From: DATGKK01 sp035294725
Lineage (GTDB): Bacteria > Actinomycetota > Acidimicrobiia > Acidimicrobiales > Bog-793
Reading direction: 5' to 3'
DNA length: 30,887 nt
Assembly: GCA_035294725.1 (NCBI GenBank)
Contig: DATGKK010000096.1
Span: 1-30,887 of the forward strand
A program made the position numbers and the translations under genes. Below are positions 7,802-14,523 of this stretch, piece after piece. The notes beneath the pieces are model-generated. The model ran no database searches. It had not been told where the DNA came from and saw nothing but the letters and a program-made list of their open reading frames with translations. Positions within the stretch are counted from its first letter, which is position 1, and every line of letters begins with the position of its first letter.

Positions 7802-8991
7802 GGCGGCCGGCGTCGTTCGAGGCGCGATTTGTCGACACGCCCGGAGGGTTCGAGGAGCTCCTCTCGGAGCTGTCAGGCGTCGACGCCTTCGCCATCGACA
7901 CGGAGTTCCATCGCGAGCGGAGCTACTACCCGCACCTGGCGCTGGTGCAGATCGCGTGGGCGGGCGGGATCGCCGTCGTCGACCCGCTCGCCGTCGACGT
8001 GTCCGGGCTGGCGCGGCTGTTCGCGGGCGGAGCGCTCGCCGTGCTCCACGCGGCCGACCAGGATCTCGAGGTGCTCGAGCGGGCCTGCGGCACGCCACCG
8101 TCCCGGATCTTCGACACCCAGCTGTGCGCCGGGTTCCTCGGCTTCTCCTCGCCCTCGCTGCTTAGCCTCGTCGAGAGCCTGCTGAAGGTCCGCTTCGCAA
8201 AGGGCGACCAGCTCACCGACTGGACGCGGCGGCCGCTCACGCCCGACCAGCTCTCCTACGCCGCCGGCGACGTCGCCTACCTCCTCAAGCTCCGCGAGCT
8301 CATCGAAGGACGCCTGGCGGAGCTCGGGCGCACCGAGTGGGCGGCCGAGGAGTGCGACCTGCTCCTTCGAAAGGACAGGTCGGACATCGCGCCGGAGGAG
8401 GCCTGGTGGCGGCTGCCGCACTCCCGTCAGCTCCGGGGTGCCGCCCGCGGCGTCGCCCAGGAGGTGGCGGCCTGGCGGGAGCTGCGCGCGCGCCGGCTCG
8501 ACCTCCCTGTTCGATTCGTCGTCTCCGACATGGCGTTGCTCTCGATCTCGCACCGGCCGCCCTCGAGCCGGGAAGAGCTCGCGCGGGTGCGTGGGGTGGA
8601 CTCGCGGCACCTCGGCGGCTCCGTCGCCGAGGAGCTGCTCGATGCGATCCGCCGAGGCAGGTCGCTCGACGCCGGCGAGCTGCGGCTCCCTCCGAGCCCG
8701 CCGCTCGAGCGTCCGAACCGGCCCGTCATCGCCCTCGCGAGCGCCTACGTGGGCCAGCGTGCCGCCGAGCTCGCGATCGACCCTGCCATCCTCGCCACCC
8801 GAGCCGACCTCGTGGCCTTCTTCCAGAGCGCGCCGTCGGGCCGTCTCGCCTCGGGCTGGCGCTGCGACCTGCTCGGCAAGATGTTGCGCCGCCTCGTCGA
8901 GGGGGAAGCGGCACTGGCCTTCGACGGCAACGACGGCCTCGTGCTCGAGGAGCGCTCCTACCGACCCCTCGACGACGGCCTCGGGGGCTGA
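7798..8991 (+). CDS. rnd: Ribonuclease D family 3'-5' exonuclease with HRDC domain
   Basis: Likely trims the 3' ends of stable RNAs such as tRNA precursors. The 397-residue protein has the DEDDy exonuclease residues in order: Asp34 and Glu36 in AIDTEFHRE, Asp87 in HAADQDLE, and Tyr154 with Asp158 in YAAGDVAYL. The segment DWTRRPLTPDQLSYAAGD is characteristic of RNase D. An HRDC-like helical region follows at about residues 210-290 (REELARVRGVD), then a further C-terminal helical domain. ATG 7798 overlaps the stop of the preceding gene by 4 nt; the frame is open further upstream but only as a shadow. Convergent with the GH13 gene, with a short hairpin between. Confidence 0.88.
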   Translation: MRRPASFEARFVDTPGGFEELLSELSGVDAFAIDTEFHRERSYYPHLALVQIAWAGGIAVVDPLAVDVSGLARLFAGGALAVLHAADQDLEVLERACGTPPSRIFDTQLCAGFLGFSSPSLLSLVESLLKVRFAKGDQLTDWTRRPLTPDQLSYAAGDVAYLLKLRELIEGRLAELGRTEWAAEECDLLLRKDRSDIAPEEAWWRLPHSRQLRGAARGVAQEVAAWRELRARRLDLPVRFVVSDMALLSISHRPPSSREELARVRGVDSRHLGGSVAEELLDAIRRGRSLDAGELRLPPSPPLERPNRPVIALASAYVGQRAAELAIDPAILATRADLVAFFQSAPSGRLASGWRCDLLGKMLRRLVEGEAALAFDGNDGLVLEERSYRPLDDGLGG

Positions 8992-9010
8992 GGGCTGGCT
9001 CCCGGCGCCC

Positions 9011-9025
9011 GAGCGACGGTCGCTC
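9011..9025. terminator. Possible bidirectional terminator hairpin
   Basis: Perfect 6-bp inverted repeat GAGCGA-CGG-TCGCTC between the convergent rnd and GH13 genes, touching the GH13 stop codon. There is no T-tract on either side, so termination by this stem alone is uncertain. Confidence 0.4.
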
Positions 9026-10676
9026 AGCGCACGAGGATGACCGCCTCCTCGGGCCCGAGCCTCCCGGCGTACCCGGTCCCGTCCCTGCAGAGCGAGCCCT
9101 CGCCCGCCGACGACACCGCCACCCGCCACAGGCCCCCGGGCGTCGCCGTCGCGGCCTCCAGGTCGGAGAAGTTCACAAGGACGAGAGCCTCCGTCCCGGC
9201 CTGCGAGGCGCCAGGGTGCCCCCGCCGTGCCCGCCGGAAGGCGAGCACCTCGCCCTCGCCGACGTCGCACAACTCGAGGTCACCCTCTCGCAGGACCTCG
9301 AGCCGGCGCCGGAGCGCGAGCAGGCGCTGGTACAGCGAGAGCACCGAGGCCGGATCGCCGGACTCGGACTCGGCGTTGCGCTCGGCCGGCCGGGGCGGCC
9401 ATGGCAGCCACGGCCTTGCCCGGTTGGGGAGGGCCCAGCCGTGGGGGGGCGCCGGCGTCCAGGGGATCGGCGCCCGGCAGCCGTCCCGCCCGCCAGGGTC
9501 GACTCGGTCGGGGTCGGGGACCTCGGCGTCCTCGAGGCCGAGCTCCTCGCCGGCGTAGAGGAACAGGGTGCCCCGCATCCCGCACGTGAGGACCGCCGCA
9601 GCCCGGGCGCGCCGCTCCGACCCGCCGTAGCGGGTGCGGTGCCGTGGGCGGTCGTGGCTCGAGAGCACCCAGGTCGGCCAGGCGCCCCGCGGCCCGAGCT
9701 CGCCCTCGATCTCGACGAGCCGCCGCCGGAACGAGCTCGCCGACCACCCCGAGAACATCGGGGCGAAGTTGAAGGCCAGGTGAAGCTCGTCGCCCTGGCC
9801 GTAGTACGGCGCGACCTTGCCGGTGTCGAGGAGGAAGACCTCGCCGACGAGCACCGGCTCTTGCGGCCACCGGTCGACACGGGCGCGGATCCTCCGCAGG
9901 ATGGCGTGGGTCGAGGGGTCGTCGTTGAGGGCCGAGTAGGGGATGCCCGCCAGTTCCGCGGGGACGTCGGGGAGCCCCTCCGGCTTGCCGAGCCCGTGCA
10001 CGACGTCGATGCGGAAGCCGTCGACTCCCCGGGCGAGCCAGAAGTCGAGCACCTCCTCCATGGCATCCACCACGGCGGGGTTCGCCCAGTTGAGGTCGGG
10101 CTGCTCCGGCAGAAAGAGGTGGAGGTACCACTGCCCGGTCGCCTCGTCGAAGGTCCAGGCCGGGCCCTCGCCGAACGCGCGCCGCCAATTGTTGGGCGGC
10201 CGCTCCGGATCGGCGGGGTCGGGGTCCCTCCAGACGTACCAGTCGCGATGCTCGCTTCTCCGGGAGCTGCGGGCGTCGAGGAACCAGGGGTGCTCGCTGC
10301 TGGTGTGGTTCGGCACCCAGTCGAGCAGCACGCGCAGCCCCCGCCGGTGGGCGTCGTCGACGAGGGCGTCGAAGGTGGCGAGGTCGCCGAACAGCGGCGA
10401 GACGTCGCAGTAGTCGGCGACGTCGTAGCCGAAGTCGGCCATCGGGGACGGGAAGATCGGCGAGAGCCAAATGGCGGTGGCCCCGAGCGCCTCCACGTGG
10501 TCGAGGCGGCGGCGGATCCCCTCGAGGTCACCAGCTGATTCCCACAGCCTCGGAGCGTGGCCGCCGGCAGCCCCAAGGCGGCGACGGCGGCCGTCAGGAT
10601 CGGCGAGGCAGAAGCTCCAGGGGTAGATCTGGTAGACGACCGCGTCCTGCCACCACGGCACGCCGTGAGCGCTCAA
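9024..10676 (-). CDS. GH13 family alpha-glucosidase-like enzyme
   Basis: Glycoside hydrolase of the alpha-amylase family, most like alpha-glucosidases or oligo-1,6-glucosidases, probably cytosolic since no signal peptide is seen. The 550-residue TIM barrel begins WWQDAVVYQIYPWSF. Conserved regions follow: DWVPNHTS (about 119-126), GVDGFRIDVV with nucleophile Asp224, VLVGEVF with acid/base Glu279, and VLSSHDRPRHRTRY with Asp342. The residue before His341 is Ser, where most family members have Asn. The start is taken as TTG 10676, overlapping the upstream TGA as TTGA; GTG at codon 6 is an alternative. Trehalose synthase or amylosucrase-type activity is not excluded. Confidence 0.87.
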   Translation of the reverse strand: MSAHGVPWWQDAVVYQIYPWSFCLADPDGRRRRLGAAGGHAPRLWESAGDLEGIRRRLDHVEALGATAIWLSPIFPSPMADFGYDVADYCDVSPLFGDLATFDALVDDAHRRGLRVLLDWVPNHTSSEHPWFLDARSSRRSEHRDWYVWRDPDPADPERPPNNWRRAFGEGPAWTFDEATGQWYLHLFLPEQPDLNWANPAVVDAMEEVLDFWLARGVDGFRIDVVHGLGKPEGLPDVPAELAGIPYSALNDDPSTHAILRRIRARVDRWPQEPVLVGEVFLLDTGKVAPYYGQGDELHLAFNFAPMFSGWSASSFRRRLVEIEGELGPRGAWPTWVLSSHDRPRHRTRYGGSERRARAAAVLTCGMRGTLFLYAGEELGLEDAEVPDPDRVDPGGRDGCRAPIPWTPAPPHGWALPNRARPWLPWPPRPAERNAESESGDPASVLSLYQRLLALRRRLEVLREGDLELCDVGEGEVLAFRRARRGHPGASQAGTEALVLVNFSDLEAATATPGGLWRVAVSSAGEGSLCRDGTGYAGRLGPEEAVILVR

Positions 10677-10912
10677 GAGCGGTCGTGGTCGTCGCTCGGG
10701 GGCCGGAGGTCGATGCGGAGGGTCAAGATGCCGTCCTCGAGCGAGGCCGTCGCGTCGCCGAGCATTGCGAAATCCTGGAAGTCGAGCTGCATCTGGTGGA
10801 GGATCATCTGGCGCTCCGGCCCCTCGACGGGAGGCAGCCCGCGCCGCCGCACGGCGGCTGCGCGCTCGCGAAAGCGAGCCACCATCTCTGCGGGGTCGAA
10901 CTGATCGGCCAC
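10673..10912 (-). CDS. Small conserved-looking protein of unknown function
   Basis: A 79-residue acidic protein without Cys, signal or membrane segment. Its middle, GPERQMILHQMQLDFQDFAM, looks like an amphipathic helix, and its end, EDGILTLRIDLRPP, like a strand. I do not recognise a named family. GTG 10912 is chosen because a minus-strand TAGGGT box ends exactly 7 nt before it, the spacing seen at other leaderless starts here; an in-frame GTG at 10921 would lie inside that box. The stop overlaps the TTG of the GH13 gene (TTGA), so the two are co-transcribed and likely co-translated. A link to glucan metabolism is only inferred from that coupling. Confidence 0.72.
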   Translation of the reverse strand: MADQFDPAEMVARFRERAAAVRRRGLPPVEGPERQMILHQMQLDFQDFAMLGDATASLEDGILTLRIDLRPPSDDHDRS

Positions 10913-10919
10913 GCCTCCC

Positions 10920-10925
10920 ACCCTA
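10920..10925 (-). promoter_or_regulatory. Putative -10 box of the small-protein/GH13 operon
   Basis: Minus-strand TAGGGT, 7 nt before GTG 10912; leaderless geometry. The 87 bp between this gene and the next gene upstream (ending at 11000) hold nothing else I can identify. Confidence 0.5.
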
Positions 10926-10999
10926 ACCGTGGCTCCTCCTCGTGCTCGTGGCTGCCGGCCGTTCCGGGGCCCTCGGCGCCTGGCCGGCGTCGCAGCGGG

Positions 11000-12445
11000 T
11001 CAGCTCCCGTCGTGACCGGAACCTGGCGGGGCAGGCCCGATGGCGAACAGCTCCGAGCTCCAGGGGAGGGAGACCGGTCGGCCCGCGCTCGAGGAGCCCG
11101 CGCTGAGGGGCATGAAGAGGGTGGCTCCGTGGCACGACGACGGGCAGCCCTCCTGGAAGGAGGTCGCGGCCCAGAGGTGCTTCCCGCCGGGCGTGGCAGC
11201 GACCCCGACGAGGTCGAAGGGGAGCAGGTGGCTGCCGCTGACCGGCGTAGCCCGCCGCGTCCTCACGCTGATCCTCACGAGGCCGGCCTCGGTGGCGGCG
11301 AACGCCTCGGAGCCGTCGCAGGCGAACGCGATGGACGAGGTCCCGGCGAACCGTGCCGGGAGGCGTACCGCCACCTCCCGGTTGCTGCGGAGGTTCACGA
11401 CCGAGATGTCGGGTGGAGGCTCGCCGAGGTCGACCTGGAGGTTCCCGACGAGGACGACCGTCCCGAGCGGCGATGCGGCGGCCACACCCGGGATCGCCGA
11501 CGGCTCGCCCGGGATCGTGCGCACGATGCGCCCGCTCGCGACGTCGATCACGCGCAGGCTGGGCTCGTGCCCGGTCCAAGACCCGTTGACGGAGACGTAG
11601 GCGAGACGGGAGTCGGGCGAGAAGGCCACGCCGACCGGAGCGTCGCCCACCTTGATCGGGCGGCGTGCGGCCCTGCTCGCCAGATCGACCAGCGTCACGG
11701 TGGAGCCGATCGGTTCGTTGCCGATCACGATCGCGCCAGAGTGCGCGACGATCGCCCATCTGCCGTCGGGTGAGATGGCGAGCCCGCCCGGAAGGGGCCC
11801 GAGCCGGCCGAGCCGGATCGGGTCGCCGAGCCGCCCCGAAGCGGCCCCGACGGGGAGGAGCAGGACCGATTTCTCGTAGGTTCCCGCCGCGACCCAAAGG
11901 GTGCGGTCGTTCGGGGCGACGGCGAGCGCGTAGGCGCCCCAGTCGTGGGGTAGCGGCACCCGCCACTCGACCCGCCCGGCTGGCAGCGCGACGGCGGCCA
12001 GCCAGGTCGTCGAGGTCGCATCGCCACTCTGGTAGGTGGCGTATGCCATGACCGGGCTGCCGGGAACCGTGCCTGAGCAGATCGCTCGCTCGGGCGCGGC
12101 GCCGCTCGGGCCGGCCGCGGTCGTGCTCGAGCGGGAGCCGGGGCTCGACGCCGCTCTCGGACCCGCGCCTCCTGTCCCGAGGGCCAGCGCGAGGGCGACG
12201 GCGAGCGTCACGGCGGCGATGCCGGCAACCGCGGGCAGGTGCCGTCCACGCGGCCCGAGCCGCCTGGTGCCAGGCGGTCGCACGTTGCCGGTCCCGGCTG
12301 CGTGCGCCGCATCGAGTTGCGGGGCGGAGCGGGAGAGCGCGACCGCCTTGGTGAAGATGGTCTCGACCTCCTCGGGCGTCGGCAGGGGCGAAGGTCGGCC
12401 GCCGCGAGAGCGGCGGACTAGCGCGATCAGTTCGTCCAGCTTCAT
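11000..12445 (-). CDS. Membrane-anchored beta-propeller (YVTN/WD40-like) protein, possible anti-sigma partner
   Basis: A 481-residue protein in three parts: a charged cytoplasmic N-terminus of about 68 residues, one membrane helix at about 70-90 (AVAGIAAVTLAVALALAL), and a long extracytoplasmic domain. The latter has repeated propeller blades with motifs such as ALAVAPNDRTLWVA, GLAISPDGRWAIVAHSG and GVAFSPDSRLAYVSVNG, each followed by a DVASGR- or DLASR-type turn. The gene overlaps the sigma-factor stop by 4 nt (ATGA), the usual position of an anti-sigma factor, but the N-terminus lacks the Zn-binding HxxxCxxC motif. Two Cys in EGCPSSCHG may form a disulphide. A sensor or anti-sigma role is inferred from gene order only. 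Confidence 0.78.
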   Translation of the reverse strand: MKLDELIALVRRSRGGRPSPLPTPEEVETIFTKAVALSRSAPQLDAAHAAGTGNVRPPGTRRLGPRGRHLPAVAGIAAVTLAVALALALGTGGAGPRAASSPGSRSSTTAAGPSGAAPERAICSGTVPGSPVMAYATYQSGDATSTTWLAAVALPAGRVEWRVPLPHDWGAYALAVAPNDRTLWVAAGTYEKSVLLLPVGAASGRLGDPIRLGRLGPLPGGLAISPDGRWAIVAHSGAIVIGNEPIGSTVTLVDLASRAARRPIKVGDAPVGVAFSPDSRLAYVSVNGSWTGHEPSLRVIDVASGRIVRTIPGEPSAIPGVAAASPLGTVVLVGNLQVDLGEPPPDISVVNLRSNREVAVRLPARFAGTSSIAFACDGSEAFAATEAGLVRISVRTRRATPVSGSHLLPFDLVGVAATPGGKHLWAATSFQEGCPSSCHGATLFMPLSAGSSSAGRPVSLPWSSELFAIGPAPPGSGHDGS

Positions 12446-13029
12446 AAGGGGTCTGCCTCCCGAGCGTCTGCGGTGCCGTCGTGGCTGCCGTCGCGCTCCT
12501 CGCCGAGCTGTCGAGCGAGGCGGCGGAGGGCGCGATGGACCCGAATGTTGAGTGCGTTCACCGTGCAGCCGAGGGCGGCCGCGACCTCCGCTCTCGGCAG
12601 CTCGTCCCAGGCCAAGAGGCGTAGCAGCTCCTGGTCCTGCTGGCGCAGGCGGCCGAGGGCCTCCTCGAGACGGGCCGCGAGCGGCCCCGTCCGGTCGGGA
12701 GCGGAGCCGGCCGCGGAGAGGGCCCCCTCCTCTGGCTCGCCCTCCAGCCGCTGGACCAGTTGGCGCCGGCGCCGGTCGGAGCGTCGATGGTCGGCGAGGA
12801 CGCGGCGGGCGACGCCGAGGAGCCACGCCCGCCGCCGGCCCTCGTCGTCCGGCAGGTCGTCGCGGCGCCGCCATGCCACGGCGAACACCTCGGCGACGAT
12901 GTCGCCGACGTCGGGTGCTCCCCGGCGCCGGTTCGCCACGTAGCGGTGCACCAGCTCGACGTGGGCGACGTAGAGGCGGCGGAAGTCGTCCGGTGGTGGC
13001 TGTGCCACGTCGCCCACAACGTTCGCCAT
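12442..13029 (-). CDS. ECF-type sigma-70 family RNA polymerase sigma factor
   Basis: A 195-residue alternative sigma factor. Region 2 covers about residues 14-85: DDFRRLYVAHVELVHRYVANR, then DIVAEVFAVAWRRRDDLPD and RRAWLLGVARRVLADHRRSDRRR. Region 4 covers about 125-180: LEEALGRLRQQDQELLRLLAWD followed by the helix-turn-helix RAEVAAALGCTVNALNIRVHRA. No C-terminal extension. ATG 13029 is preferred because a minus-strand TACGAC box ends 7 nt upstream; an ATG at 13065 would add 12 residues with no ribosome site. The stop overlaps the propeller gene by 4 nt, which suggests that the membrane protein controls this factor. Confidence 0.88.
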   Translation of the reverse strand: MANVVGDVAQPPPDDFRRLYVAHVELVHRYVANRRRGAPDVGDIVAEVFAVAWRRRDDLPDDEGRRRAWLLGVARRVLADHRRSDRRRRQLVQRLEGEPEEGALSAAGSAPDRTGPLAARLEEALGRLRQQDQELLRLLAWDELPRAEVAAALGCTVNALNIRVHRALRRLARQLGEERDGSHDGTADAREADPL

Positions 13030-13036
13030 GCTGCCA

Positions 13037-13042
13037 GTCGTA
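13037..13042 (-). promoter_or_regulatory. Putative -10 box of the sigma-factor operon
   Basis: Minus-strand TACGAC, 7 nt before ATG 13029. It departs from TANNNT at the last base, so it is a weaker match. Confidence 0.35.
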
Positions 13043-13386
13043 CTCCGGTGGCCCACTACTTGCATGAGTGGCCGGCGGAGCGCCGGATGTTTCACCTGAG
13101 CCGCGGGCCGCGCTCTCCGGCAGCTGCCTCGGGACCGCCGGGTCGCCCCACAGGCACGATCTCCGCCGGCGTCCTCGCTCGAGCACCGCGGCTGAGCCCA
13201 GGCCGCGCCAATGCCCGACGCCGAGGGGCGCCAGCCGGCGCGCGTGCCCGTGCAGGGTCTCCACCCCCACCTGCCGATATGCTGCAGGTCGCGGGAGACA
13301 GATGGTCGGGGCCGCCCCCGGGGTGGCCGGCCGTTCGGCGCTCCCTGCGGGTTCGGGGGCATGATCCAGGCAGCTGGGAGCGGCTC
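13043..13386. other. Intergenic region between sigma factor and small Cys protein
   Basis: About 340 bp between divergent genes. I see the sigma-factor promoter at its left edge, a TATGCT box at 13278-13283 flanked by a 6-bp inverted repeat, and the ribosome site of the small gene at its right edge. Several frames are open, but none looks like a gene. Confidence 0.5.
13278..13283 (+). promoter_or_regulatory. Putative -10 box of the small Cys protein gene, within an inverted repeat
   Basis: TATGCT lies between the arms ACCTGC (13269-13274) and GCAGGT (13284-13289). This would give a leader of about 95 nt before GTG 13387. The repeat could be an operator. Confidence 0.35.
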
Positions 13387-13563
13387 GTGAAAAAGGGACG
13401 TCACCGTCGTTTCGAAGAGGCGCGGAGCTTGAAGCGCGCCTTCGAGGTGAATGAGGAACCCTGCCCCGAGTGCGGGGCCGCACCCGGCGCGCCTCACGCC
13501 TCGTGGTGCCTGCACGACTCGGAGGAGCTCGAGGACGAGGAAGAGGAGAACCCGACCTACTGA
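13387..13563 (+). CDS. 58-residue Cys-containing protein of unknown function
   Basis: The peptide starts with a basic segment (KKGRHRRFEEARSLKR), continues with CPECGAAPGAPHASWCLHD and ends with an acidic tail EELEDEEEENPTY. The CxxC pair with a later His and Cys-x-His could bind one zinc ion, as in small zinc ribbons. GTG 13387 is chosen because GGGAG lies 7-9 nt upstream; longer in-frame versions run antisense through the sigma gene. The opposite charges at its two ends suggest a nucleic-acid or protein-binding adaptor, but that is only inference. I do not recognise a family. Confidence 0.65.
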   Translation: MKKGRHRRFEEARSLKRAFEVNEEPCPECGAAPGAPHASWCLHDSEELEDEEEENPTY

Positions 13564-13656
13564 GCGCCGACCGTGATCGGGTGCTGCTCGGCGTGCCCGG
13601 CGGGACTTGCCCGTGCCGGCAGCTGACTGCTCTCGGAGGCCGCCCGGGGGGACTGG

Positions 13657-14523
13657 CTAGGTGGCCGGACCCGCTGCCGGAGCGCGACCGCTGCTCGGCC
13701 GCACTGCCGGGTGGGGGAGGCGGACCGGCCGGCGCCGGCGCCCGTCGAGGTAGGCGCAGATGAGCGCGTAGACCCTCTCTCCGGTCATCGCCGTGATCTC
13801 GGCTCGCAGCGCCTGGTAGACCGGGCGCCGGCCGCCGAAGGCCTCAGGGGCTTCCGTGCACCACCAGTGGAAGTCGTGCCCGCCCTTGCCCCAGTGTCGC
13901 CGGCCCCACTCCCCGAGCGTGCTCACGACATGGCCGTCTGGCGCCGTCTCGTCGGCCCTGCGCAGCGGCAGCTGCCAGCAGACGTCGGGCTTGAGCTCGA
14001 GGGGCTCGACCCCCCGCTCGAGGGCAGCCCGGTGGAGGGCGCAGCCGGCGCCGCCTTCGAAGCCCGGCCGGTTGAGGAAGATGCAGGCGCCGTCGACGAG
14101 GCGGGTCTTGAGCTCGCCTGCCTTGCTCGTGCGCACCACTCCCCGGACGGAGCGGCCCTTTTGGCGGAACTGCCACTGCGACGCTGTGAGCGTCGTGGCT
14201 GCTGCCGCGACCCGCGTCGCGTCCGCCTCACTCGTGAAGTGGGCTCCGTAGGAGCAACAGCCCTGGGAGAGCTCGGCGGCCGGGCCGGTGAGCACGCCCT
14301 GGCAGCCCCTCGCGAAGATGCACTCCCATGTGCTCTCGAGGAACGTCACGTCGACGAGCCAGGTCCGCTCCTCGTCGGGGTCCTCGAAGCTCACCCACTC
14401 GTGTGCCCCCTCGAGCCCGGCCTCGGCCACCGTCGCGCGGCCGCCGCCCGCTGCCGGGCCCTTCGTACGCCGGGGGGCCTTGCCCGACAGCGGCTTCTCC
14501 GAGCGCGGCGGGGTCGAGCTCAT
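13657..14523 (-). CDS. Cysteine-rich DUF3109-like protein coupled to the radical SAM gene
   Basis: A 288-residue cytosolic protein with ordered Cys groups: WECIFARGCQG, SQGCCSYGAHF, GACIFLNRPGFEGGAGCALH, KPDVCWQLPL and HWWCTEAPEAF. The run GxC-IFLNRP...GCALH...KPDVCWQLPL resembles DUF3109/YkgJ-type proteins, thought to bind an Fe-S cluster or zinc, and close relatives occur in other Actinobacteria. ATG 14523 overlaps the radical SAM stop by 4 nt (ATGA); an ORF reading further upstream is only a shadow. It is the last gene of a three-gene unit with an ATP-grasp and a radical SAM protein. It could be an electron donor or a chaperone for that enzyme, or be unrelated in function. The Arg/Pro-rich C-terminal 30 residues look disordered. 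Confidence 0.82.
   Translation of the reverse strand: MSSTPPRSEKPLSGKAPRRTKGPAAGGGRATVAEAGLEGAHEWVSFEDPDEERTWLVDVTFLESTWECIFARGCQGVLTGPAAELSQGCCSYGAHFTSEADATRVAAAATTLTASQWQFRQKGRSVRGVVRTSKAGELKTRLVDGACIFLNRPGFEGGAGCALHRAALERGVEPLELKPDVCWQLPLRRADETAPDGHVVSTLGEWGRRHWGKGGHDFHWWCTEAPEAFGGRRPVYQALRAEITAMTGERVYALICAYLDGRRRRPVRLPHPAVRPSSGRAPAAGPAT

Noticed and set aside
8337..10538. A 733-codon plus-strand frame over rnd and the GH13 gene.
   Set aside because: It spans two convergent genes with intact catalytic motifs in other frames; its own translation is Arg/Pro-rich without any domain.
13043..13386. Possible extra gene in the sigma/small-protein gap.
   Set aside because: Open frames there have no ribosome site or leaderless box and their translations look random.
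12446..13483. Longer N-terminal version of the propeller protein (827 residues).
   Set aside because: The extension runs through the sigma-factor gene in another frame, while ATG 12445 overlaps the sigma stop as ATGA and begins the plausible protein.
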